From contig JADMIG010000007.1 of NCBI GenBank assembly GCA_015478725.1, forward strand, positions 53,280-117,279: 64,000 nucleotides of DNA, read 5' to 3'. Of this stretch, positions 53,612 to 60,355 are shown in pieces. The notes beneath the pieces were generated by a model. The model saw nothing but the letters and a program-made list of their open reading frames with translations. It was not told the DNA's origin and searched no databases. Position numbers and translations under genes: made by a program. Source of the DNA: Chloroflexota bacterium. Its GTDB lineage: Bacteria > Chloroflexota > Limnocylindria > Limnocylindrales > CSP1-4. Each line of letters opens with the position of its first letter. Position 1 is the stretch's first letter.

Positions 53612-54379
53612 GTGAACATCCTCGTCTGCGTCAAGCGAGTCCCGGCGACCGGCGACCGGATCAACCTCACGCCGGACGGGCTCGGGATCGACACCCGGTT
53701 CCTCGGCTTCACCGTCAGCCCGCACGAGGAGTGCGCGGTGGAGGAGGCCGTCCGGATCGTTGAGGCGAACGGCGGGAGCTCGACCGTCCTCACGCTCGGC
53801 GCGCGGGAGGCGGAGGAACAGCTCCGCGATGCGATGGCCCTCGGCATCGAGCGGGCCGTCCTCCTCGAGACGGACGGTGGGGAATGGGATCCGGTCGCGA
53901 CGGCCGCCGCGATCGTCGACGCGATCCGTGGCCGCGAGGCAGCTGACGGCCCGTTCGATCTCATCCTCTTCGGCAACGAGGCGGCCGATAGCGGCGACTA
54001 CCAGGTGGGGGTCCGGGTCGCCGTCGCCCTCGAGCGCCCATGCGTGACGGGCGTGAAGGGCCTCGAGATCGGCAGCGGTGCGATCACCGCTCGACGCGAG
54101 GCGGACGGCGGCTGGGAGATCTACGAGCTCCCGACGCCGGCGGTCGTGTCCGTCAGGGAGGGCATCAACCTGCCCCGTTACCCGTCCGTGCCGGGGCGAC
54201 TGCGGGCGCGGAAGAGGGAGGTCGAGCGGATCGCGCCGACGCGCCGACCGGGTGGCCAGTCGACGATCCGGCTCCGCCTGCCCGAGCGGTGGGAGACGAC
54301 GGCAGAGGTGCTCGGCACCGGACCCGAGGCGGCGCCGAGGGTCGTCGACCTGCTCCGGCGGCTCGGGCTCATCGCATGA
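53612..54379 (+). CDS. etfB: Electron transfer flavoprotein beta subunit
   Basis: A 255-residue beta subunit. It has VNILVCVKRVPATGD at the start, NPHE-equivalent SPHEECAVEEAVR, the AMP-binding region LILFGNEAADSGDYQVGVRVA, and the recognition loop TPAVVSVREGINLPRYPS. It passes electrons from the dehydrogenase before it towards the quinone pool through ETF-quinone oxidoreductase, which is not in the window. GTG start after GGAG; the ATGA overlap with etfA fixes the pair. Confidence 0.92.
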   Translation: MNILVCVKRVPATGDRINLTPDGLGIDTRFLGFTVSPHEECAVEEAVRIVEANGGSSTVLTLGAREAEEQLRDAMALGIERAVLLETDGGEWDPVATAAAIVDAIRGREAADGPFDLILFGNEAADSGDYQVGVRVAVALERPCVTGVKGLEIGSGAITARREADGGWEIYELPTPAVVSVREGINLPRYPSVPGRLRARKREVERIAPTRRPGGQSTIRLRLPERWETTAEVLGTGPEAAPRVVDLLRRLGLIA

Positions 54380-55359
54380 TCCTCGTCCTCGTCGAGCACG
54401 ACGGCGAGTCGGTCGAGCGAACGTCGCTCGAGGCGATCACGCTCGGCCGGCGCCTCGCGGCTGGCCTCGGCCTCCCGCTCCACGTCGTGGCGTTCGGGCT
54501 CGGAGCGAGCGACGCTGCCGCACGCCTCGGCCTCCACGGGGTGGACACCATCCACGCCATCGATCACCCACGTCTCACCGACTACGCGCCCGCGGCCCTG
54601 GGGATGGCGCTCGTTCAGCTCGCCGGCTCCCTGGCGCCCACTGCGGTTCTCGCCGCGGCGACCGATCGCGGCTCGGAGGTCATCGCGCACCTCGCCGCCC
54701 GCATGGGCCTGCCGCTCGCGGCGAACTGCATCGACATCCGGCCCGGCGCCGGCGACGACGCATGGCAGGTGACCCGCCAGCGATGGGGCGGCAGCCTGCT
54801 CGAAGACGCGGTCCTTCACGGGAGCCCGTACCTGCTGACGGTCGCTCTGCACGCGGTCGGGGCCGAGGAGGCCCCCGTCGGCGCGCGCGGGACCGTGGTG
54901 TCGTTCCGACCGGAGATCACCGATCGCGATCTGGCAGTCCGCGTCATGCGCCGGGTCGCTCCCGACACGAGCCGGGTCTCGCTGACGGACGCCCGCGTCG
55001 TCGTCGGCGGGGGACGTGGCGTGGGGGGAGCGGAGGGATTCGCGGCCCTGGACGAGCTCGCCGCGCTGCTCGGAGGCACAGTCGGCGTCTCCCGGGCGGT
55101 GACGAGCGCCGGCTGGCGACCACACGCGGAGCAGGTCGGCCAGACGGGCGTCCGCATCGCCCCCGAGCTGTACATCGCCTGCGGCATCAGCGGTGCCATC
55201 CAGCACATGGTGGGTGCCCGCACGGCGAAGCGGATCCTCGCCATCAACGCGGACCCGAACGCACCGATGGTCGCCCAGGCGACCTACGCCGTCATCGGCG
55301 ACCTCCGGACGGTCGTGCCGGCCATCGTCGCCGAGATCCGCCGCTCGCAGGCGAGCTGA
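54376..55359 (+). CDS. etfA: Electron transfer flavoprotein alpha subunit
   Basis: A 327-residue alpha subunit. The C-terminal FAD domain has VGQTGVRIAPELYIACGISGA, QHMVGARTAKRILAINADPN and YAVIGDL, all standard. The N-terminal Rossmann-like domain starts ILVLVEHDG. With etfB it forms a soluble heterodimer dedicated, by location, to the dimethylglycine dehydrogenase-like enzyme. It is not the bifurcating form by any sign I can see. Last gene of the operon. Confidence 0.92.
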   Translation: MILVLVEHDGESVERTSLEAITLGRRLAAGLGLPLHVVAFGLGASDAAARLGLHGVDTIHAIDHPRLTDYAPAALGMALVQLAGSLAPTAVLAAATDRGSEVIAHLAARMGLPLAANCIDIRPGAGDDAWQVTRQRWGGSLLEDAVLHGSPYLLTVALHAVGAEEAPVGARGTVVSFRPEITDRDLAVRVMRRVAPDTSRVSLTDARVVVGGGRGVGGAEGFAALDELAALLGGTVGVSRAVTSAGWRPHAEQVGQTGVRIAPELYIACGISGAIQHMVGARTAKRILAINADPNAPMVAQATYAVIGDLRTVVPAIVAEIRRSQAS

Positions 55360-55454
55360 CCGCCCGATCCGACCGCGCGCTCCCACCGACCCGCGCTCTG
55401 CGGCATCGACGGCCGATGGCTTGGCCCGCCCGAGCCTCAGCCCACGACCGAGCC

Positions 55455-56012
55455 TCAGCGCGCGGTCGAGCCGGACTCCGGCGCAGCCCCATCGAGGATC
55501 GCCGCGAGCCGGTCCACGAACGGGACCTGGCTCGCCTTCAACCGACGACGGGCCTCCGCCGGCTCGAACCAGGCGACGCGATCGAGCTCGGGCACCACGA
55601 CGACCAGGCCGGAGCCGGGCGGCCAGACCAGCTCGAAGGTGTTCGAACGAGCGGTCGCGGCATCGAGATCGCCCTCGACCGCCCACGCGTGAACCACCTT
55701 GCCGCCCTTCTGGACGATCGAACCGAGCGCCACGACCGGCCCCTGGGGCACGGCGTGACCGGTCTCCTCGGCGAACTCCCGTCGGGCGACCGCGAGGAGC
55801 CGATCGACCGATGGCCCGCCCTCATCCTCCCCTTCGAGCGCCGGGCCGCTCGGCGAGGTTCCGTCCCCGACTTCGGCCTCGCCCTTCGGAATGCTCCAGG
55901 AGCCCTCGTCGCGGCGCGCGAAGAAGGGCCCGCCCGGGTGCCCGATGAGCACCTCGAGCGAGCCTGTCGTCAGGCGGTAGAGCAGGATGCCGGCGCTCGT
56001 CCTCGGTCGCAT
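55455..56012 (-). CDS. Nudix hydrolase with enlarged Nudix loop
   Basis: A 185-residue Nudix protein. It begins MRPRTSAGILLYR, then SWSIPKGEAEVGDG, and the second half of the Nudix box is RLLAVARREFAEETGH with the metal-binding glutamates. Between the two halves lie about 19 extra residues rich in Gly, Glu and Pro that normal Nudix boxes lack. It would hydrolyse a nucleoside-diphosphate-X compound. A TACCAT hexamer 7 bases before the ATG suggests a leaderless mRNA. Confidence 0.8.
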   Translation of the reverse strand: MRPRTSAGILLYRLTTGSLEVLIGHPGGPFFARRDEGSWSIPKGEAEVGDGTSPSGPALEGEDEGGPSVDRLLAVARREFAEETGHAVPQGPVVALGSIVQKGGKVVHAWAVEGDLDAATARSNTFELVWPPGSGLVVVVPELDRVAWFEPAEARRRLKASQVPFVDRLAAILDGAAPESGSTAR

Positions 56013-56019
56013 CGAGCCG

Positions 56020-56025
56020 ATGGTA
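56020..56025 (-). promoter_or_regulatory. Leaderless-type -10 of the Nudix gene
   Basis: TACCAT on the minus strand ends 7 bases before the ATG at 56012. No ribosome site. Confidence 0.4.
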
Positions 56026-56076
56026 GCGGCGGTCCGGGGGCGACGAATGGTCGCATCGAACGCCTCGCAGCCGCGG

Positions 56077-56592
56077 CTACGGCGCCACGACGAACCAGAT
56101 GCCGCCGATGCCCTGGCCCTTCGTGTCACCGGCGGCCGAATCGCCCGTGAAGTAGTAGACAGGCAGCCCCTTGTAGGTCACCTGAGTCGAACTGTCGTCG
56201 CGGACGATCGTCGCGATCGACCCGGTCACGCCGGCCCCGGCGGTCGGGCTCTGGCCGGCCGGCACCACGAACGGTGGCCACGTGGCGGCACAGCCACCGG
56301 TGCAGACGCTCTTGCCGGGGTTCGAGGCATCGGGCTTGTACGTGTACAGCGTCATCCCGTTCGCTCCGGTGAGATAGGGCCCCACCGAACCGGTCGCGGC
56401 GCTGAGCACGGCCGTCGCGGCACTCGACGGGGCGGCGGCGGACGGGGCGGTGCTCGTCGCCGCGGATGGCGCGACGGCCGAAGACGCGGCGGGCGCCGGT
56501 GTCGCCGCGCTCGAGCAGGCTCCGACGACGATGGCTGCCATGGCGGCGAGCCCGACGAGCGTCGTCCGAACCCGGATGATCGATCGATCCAT
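56077..56592 (-). CDS. Secreted lipoprotein (Lipoprotein_15 type repeat)
   Basis: A 171-residue exported protein. The signal peptide ends in a lipobox VVGAC (Cys26), followed by a Ser/Ala/Pro linker to about 65. The mature domain has YLTGANGMTLYTYKPD, CTGGCAATWPPF and GLPVYYFTGDSAAGDTKGQGIGGIWF, matching the PF03640 secreted repeat of unknown function. Cysteines in CTGGC may form a disulfide. ATG 56592 follows AAGGAGG by 11 bases. It is divergent from the suf operon. Confidence 0.85.
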   Translation of the reverse strand: MDRSIIRVRTTLVGLAAMAAIVVGACSSAATPAPAASSAVAPSAATSTAPSAAAPSSAATAVLSAATGSVGPYLTGANGMTLYTYKPDASNPGKSVCTGGCAATWPPFVVPAGQSPTAGAGVTGSIATIVRDDSSTQVTYKGLPVYYFTGDSAAGDTKGQGIGGIWFVVAP

Positions 56593-56744
56593 GATGGTGA
56601 GGTCCTCCTTGGACCGTCCGATCCCGGTACTCCGGCCGGCGGTCATCAGAGGCGATACGACGACCTGGCACCCGGCGGTTTCGTCGACGCGTCCGATCGG
56701 TTGCGGACGACGCACGGCGGCTCGCCTCTGCGATATCGCCATCG

Positions 56745-56773
56745 TTGACGCTTCGGCCGTTAATCCCGATAAT
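56745..56773 (+). promoter_or_regulatory. Strong sigma-70-type promoter of the suf operon
   Basis: TTGACG (56745-56750) and GATAAT (56768-56773) with an exact 17-base spacer. Transcription would start near 56780, leaving a 70-base leader. Confidence 0.7.
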
Positions 56774-56804
56774 CTGACTCGGAATTACGACATCGATCAG
56801 ATCG

Positions 56805-56824
56805 GTCGGCCGAGATCGGCCGAC
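56805..56824. promoter_or_regulatory. Perfect palindrome in the sufB leader
   Basis: Arms GTCGGCCGA and TCGGCCGAC separated by GA. It lies between the predicted start site and the CGGGAG ribosome site of sufB, so it could be a repressor operator or an RNA hairpin that controls initiation. Confidence 0.55.
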
Positions 56825-56851
56825 ACCGACGGTTCACCCTCGGGAGATGGG

Positions 56852-58261
56852 ATGCCTTCGACCGCAGCCAGAGATGCCACCCTCGATCGGCGTGAGGACT
56901 TCGCCTTCCACGACGACATCGTCTACCTCACGGAGACGAAGCGCGGCCTGACGCGCGACACGGTGGAGGAGATCAGCGCGCTCAAGGGCGAACCGGACTG
57001 GATGCGTCAGTTCCGACTCCGGGCCTATGAGCACTTCCTGCAGCGACCGATGCCGCTCTGGACGGACGGGCTCGATCGGATCGACTTCGACAAGATCGTC
57101 TACTACCGCAAGCCATCCGAGCGCGAAGAGAAGTCGTGGGACGACGTCCCCGCGCAGATCAAGGCGACGTTCGAACGGCTTGGCATCCCGGAAGCGGAGC
57201 GGAAGTTCCTCGCCGGCGTCGGCGCCCAGTACGACAGCGAAGTCGTCTACCACTCGGTCCGCGAGGAGCTGACGAAGATCGGCGTCGTCTTCATGGGCAC
57301 GGATCAGGCCCTCAAGGAATACCCGGACATCGTCCGCCGCTACTTCGGCACGATCGTTCCGCCCGAGGACAACAAGTTCGCGGCCCTCAACAGCGCGGTC
57401 TGGTCCGGCGGCTCGTTCGTCTACGTCCCCAAGGGCGTCGAGGTTCCACTCCCGCTGCAGGCGTATTTCCGGATCAACGGCGAGAACACCGGCCAGTTCG
57501 AGCGGACGCTCATCGTCGTCGAGCCGGGCGCCAAGGTCCACTACATTGAAGGGTGTACGGCACCCATCTACGCCACGGACTCGCTCCACGCGGCCGTCGT
57601 GGAGGTCGTCGCGCTTCCCGGCTCCAAGGTCCGCTATACGACGATCCAGAACTGGTCGAATGACGTCTACAACCTCGTCACGAAGCGAGCCCACGCGTAC
57701 GAGAATTCGACAGTCGAATGGATCGACGCGAACACCGGTTCGCGGAAGACGGTCAAGTACCCGAGCATCTACCTTCGTGGCGAAGGCGCGACGGCCGACA
57801 TCATCAGCGTCGCGGTCGCCGGCCGGGGCCAGCACCAGGACACCGGCGCCAAGGCGATCCACCTCGCGAAGAACACCCGCAGCCGGATCGTCAGCAAGTC
57901 GGTCAGCAAGGACGGCGGTCGCGCGACGTATCGCGGCCAGCTCAAGGTCCTGCCCGGTGCGACGGGCGTGGTGGCGAGCGTTCGCTGCGATGCACTCATG
58001 CTCGACGACCAGAGCCGGAGCGACACGTACCCGTACATCGACATCCAGGAAGACGACACCACGATGACCCACGAGGCCACCGTCGGGAAGATCAGCGCGG
58101 ACCAGGTCTTCTACCTCATGAGCCGCGGCCTGACCGAGAACGAGGCACAGAACCTCATCGTCCAGGGCTTCCTCGAGGTCTTCACGAAGGAGCTCCCGAT
58201 GGAGTACGCGATCGAGTTCAACCGGCTCGTGAAGCTCGAGATGGAGGGCTCGCTCGGGTGA
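56852..58261 (+). CDS. sufB: Fe-S cluster assembly protein SufB
   Basis: A 469-residue scaffold subunit of the SUF system that assembles [4Fe-4S] clusters with SufC and SufD in the cytoplasm. Typical blocks are GLTRDTVEEISALKGEPDWM, GTIVPPEDNKFAALNSAVWSGG, VPLPLQAYFRINGENTGQFERT, YIEGCTAPIY (conserved cysteine), and the C-terminal EATVGKISADQVFYLMSRGL. Length matches. ATG 56852 follows CGGGAG by 5 bases. The stop overlaps sufD (TGATG). Confidence 0.95.
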   Translation: MPSTAARDATLDRREDFAFHDDIVYLTETKRGLTRDTVEEISALKGEPDWMRQFRLRAYEHFLQRPMPLWTDGLDRIDFDKIVYYRKPSEREEKSWDDVPAQIKATFERLGIPEAERKFLAGVGAQYDSEVVYHSVREELTKIGVVFMGTDQALKEYPDIVRRYFGTIVPPEDNKFAALNSAVWSGGSFVYVPKGVEVPLPLQAYFRINGENTGQFERTLIVVEPGAKVHYIEGCTAPIYATDSLHAAVVEVVALPGSKVRYTTIQNWSNDVYNLVTKRAHAYENSTVEWIDANTGSRKTVKYPSIYLRGEGATADIISVAVAGRGQHQDTGAKAIHLAKNTRSRIVSKSVSKDGGRATYRGQLKVLPGATGVVASVRCDALMLDDQSRSDTYPYIDIQEDDTTMTHEATVGKISADQVFYLMSRGLTENEAQNLIVQGFLEVFTKELPMEYAIEFNRLVKLEMEGSLG

Positions 58262-59736
58262 TGGCCCCGACGACCGAGGGAACCGTCGAGGCCACGACCG
58301 AACCGAACGCGCGGCGCGCCGGCGGCACGGCACGCCCTCGACCCGAACGCCGCGGGCCGGCGGATCTGCCGTTCGCGTTCTCCGCAGCGGACGTGGCCGC
58401 GGTGCTCGCCTCCGAGCGCGGCGAGCCGGAGTGGCTCCGCGCCGACCGGCTGGCGGCGGCCGATTCGTACGCGGCGCTGCCGATCGAGACGAACCAGCTG
58501 TACACGACGTACATCGACCTCCGGTCGGCGGATCTTGCCGACGTTCGCCCGTACGCATCGACGGCCGAAGGGCCGGCCGACGCCGGATCGAGTCCGACGA
58601 CCACCGACGCCACGGACGCCCTGATCGAGCTGCGCGAGGACGGCGTGACGGTCCTCGAGCTGTCCGCCGAGGCGACGGCGGCAGGGGTCGTTCTCGAGAC
58701 GTTCGGCGCGGCGCTTCGGCGCGACCCCGACGGGCTCCGGGCGGAGCTCGCCGGCGGTCGGTCCCTCCCCATGGACGACAAGCTCGCCCAGCTCACCCGC
58801 GCTTGCTGGAGCCAGGGCGTCCGGATCGTGGTGCCGGACGGCGTCCACCTCGCTCGCCCGATCGTCCTCCGCTGGGCCGCCGGCGTGCCGGATCGGGCCC
58901 TCATCACCCGGACACTCGTCCGCCTCGGAGCCGGTGCGGAAGCGTCGCTCGTCGAAGAGCTCGTGCCGTCCGGCCCGACGATCGTCTGCGCAGCCGGCGA
59001 GGCGGTGCCGCAGAGTCTCTTCACCGGCACGCTCGAGGTGACCCTCGAAGCGGGCGCGAAGCTCGCCGTGGCGAGCATCCAGGACCTGCCCACCGGCGTG
59101 ACGACCTTCCAGCATCGGCACGGCGTCATCGGAGATGGAGCGTCACTCCGCTGGGCCCTCGCCCAGCTCGGGAGTCGGGTCGTCCGGAGCCGGGTGGACA
59201 ATCGGCTCGAGGGGGACCGCAGCTCCGTCGAGCAGGTGGAGATCGTCTTCGGCTCGGACGAGCAGGTCGTCGACCTCACCTCGTATACCCGGCACCTCGG
59301 TCGCGACACGACCGGCAACCTGCTCTCGAAGGGTGTCCTCCTCGACGGTGCCCGAAGCTACATGAAGGGTCTCATCACAATCGAGAAGAGCGCCGTCGGG
59401 ACGGACAGCTTCCTCGGCGAGTTCGGGATGAACCTCTCGAAGCGGACCCGGGCCGTCGCGATCCCGAGCCTCGAGATCGACCAGCCGGACTGCCGACGGG
59501 CGGCCCACTCGTCGTCCGTCGGCCCGATCGACGAGACGCAGCTCTTCTACCTCGAGAGCCGTGGCATCCCGCCGGATGAGGCGAGGAAGTACATCGTCCT
59601 CGGCTTCCTCGAGCCGGTCGTTGCCCGGGTGCCGCTCGCCTCGGCAGAGGAGCGGCTCCGCGAGCTGCTCGAGGGGAAATGGACGGCGTCCGCGGGCTCG
59701 GTGGGGGCAGCTGGCGGGTCCGCGTCCGCCGCGTGA
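58261..59736 (+). CDS. sufD: Fe-S cluster assembly protein SufD
   Basis: A 491-residue partner of SufB. The N-terminal third is divergent and Ala-rich. The beta-helix core and the end are typical: QVEIVFGSDEQVVDLTSY, DGARSYMKGLITIEKSAVG, CRRAAHSSSVGPIDETQLFYLESRGI, then EARKYIVLGFLEPVV. The conserved His that helps SufB cysteine form the cluster site is probably in RAAHSSS. The start overlaps the sufB stop by one base. The last codons lie in a 35-bp tandem duplication shared with the next gene. Confidence 0.93.
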   Translation: MAPTTEGTVEATTEPNARRAGGTARPRPERRGPADLPFAFSAADVAAVLASERGEPEWLRADRLAAADSYAALPIETNQLYTTYIDLRSADLADVRPYASTAEGPADAGSSPTTTDATDALIELREDGVTVLELSAEATAAGVVLETFGAALRRDPDGLRAELAGGRSLPMDDKLAQLTRACWSQGVRIVVPDGVHLARPIVLRWAAGVPDRALITRTLVRLGAGAEASLVEELVPSGPTIVCAAGEAVPQSLFTGTLEVTLEAGAKLAVASIQDLPTGVTTFQHRHGVIGDGASLRWALAQLGSRVVRSRVDNRLEGDRSSVEQVEIVFGSDEQVVDLTSYTRHLGRDTTGNLLSKGVLLDGARSYMKGLITIEKSAVGTDSFLGEFGMNLSKRTRAVAIPSLEIDQPDCRRAAHSSSVGPIDETQLFYLESRGIPPDEARKYIVLGFLEPVVARVPLASAEERLRELLEGKWTASAGSVGAAGGSASAA

Positions 59737-59787
59737 GGCGGACATGAGGCGGCTCCGCGTCCGCCGCGTGAGGCGGGAATGAGGCGG
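59719..59787 (+). repeat. 35-bp tandem duplication across the sufD/Rieske junction
   Basis: Copy 1 is 59719-59752 and copy 2 is 59754-59787, nearly identical and starting TCCGCGTCCGCCGCGTGAG. Each copy has a GAGGCGG followed by ATGAGGCGG. Copy 1 supplies the end and stop of sufD, copy 2 the start of the Rieske gene. The duplication also creates a short frame from ATG 59744. Confidence 0.85.
59744..59782 (+). CDS. Twelve-codon upstream frame made by the duplication
   Basis: ATG 59744, inside copy 1 of the repeat, opens a frame of 12 codons (MRRLRVRRVRRE). Its TGA overlaps the Rieske ATG as ATGA. It is too short to be a functional product, but it could couple translation of the Rieske gene to upstream ribosomes. 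Whether it is translated is unknown. Confidence 0.3.
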   Translation: MRRLRVRRVRRE

Positions 59788-60114
59788 GTCGACCTCCTCG
59801 CCCTCGACGAGGTCCCGGACGGGACGATGAAGATGGCCTGGGTGGACGGCACGGACCCCGTCCTCATCGTCAACAGCGGCGGGACGCTCGGTGCGTATCA
59901 GGGGATCTGCTCGCACGAGTACTTCGAGCTCGACCGCGGGTTCCTCACCGCCGGCTCGCTCACCTGCGCCCTGCACCTGTCGCGCTTCGATCTCGGGACC
60001 GGTGACGCGCTCGATCCGCCGGCCGACCTGCCGCTGGCGATGTACGAGGTCGTGGTCGAGGACGGGCGCATCCTCATCGAGGTCCCGGATGGGCCGCTTG
60101 CGGTGAACGAGTGA
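59779..60114 (+). CDS. Rieske [2Fe-2S] ferredoxin
   Basis: A 111-residue Rieske-type ferredoxin. The cluster ligands are CSH in GICSHEYFELD and CALH in SLTCALHLSRFD, with 17 residues between the two motifs. It resembles the small ferredoxins next to dioxygenases and to suf genes (NirD-like). In this operon it may supply electrons for cluster assembly or simply be a client. The ATG 59779 is set by the duplicated GAGGCGG ribosome-like site. It is the last gene with the usual base composition of the window. Confidence 0.85.
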   Translation: MRRVDLLALDEVPDGTMKMAWVDGTDPVLIVNSGGTLGAYQGICSHEYFELDRGFLTAGSLTCALHLSRFDLGTGDALDPPADLPLAMYEVVVEDGRILIEVPDGPLAVNE

Positions 60115-60355
60115 CCGACCCGCGCTTGCGTCTCTCGGGCCCGAACCCCCTCATCTCCGCCATTACCAAACGGCATGGCGCCGATGTGCGCGAGGCGCAG
60201 CCTTTGTTCATGCCAAACCCGTCGGGCGTGTCTTGCCTTCAATCCACCCGCCTGCTGGTGGTCTCCTGGTCGCTCGGATCGCTGACTTGTTGCGCAGTCC
60301 GTCTTCCGTCAAAGCGCCCGATCGCCCCGGCCCCCACGGACTTGACGCGGATCGC
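60115..60355. other. Junction between core genome and island
   Basis: 241 bases with no credible gene. GC drops along it. At 60136-60162, CGGGCCCGAACCCCC then TCATCTCCGCCA resembles the last part of a tRNA-Ser gene (T-arm, acceptor strand and CCA), but the T-loop has CC for TT and the stem is broken. It may be a decayed integration site. No inverted repeats of an insertion sequence are seen. Confidence 0.35.

Noticed and set aside
60136..60162. A tRNA gene
   Set aside because: Only the last 27 bases look tRNA-like. The T-loop is degenerate, the T-stem has mismatches, and there is no anticodon arm upstream. Kept only as a possible attachment remnant.
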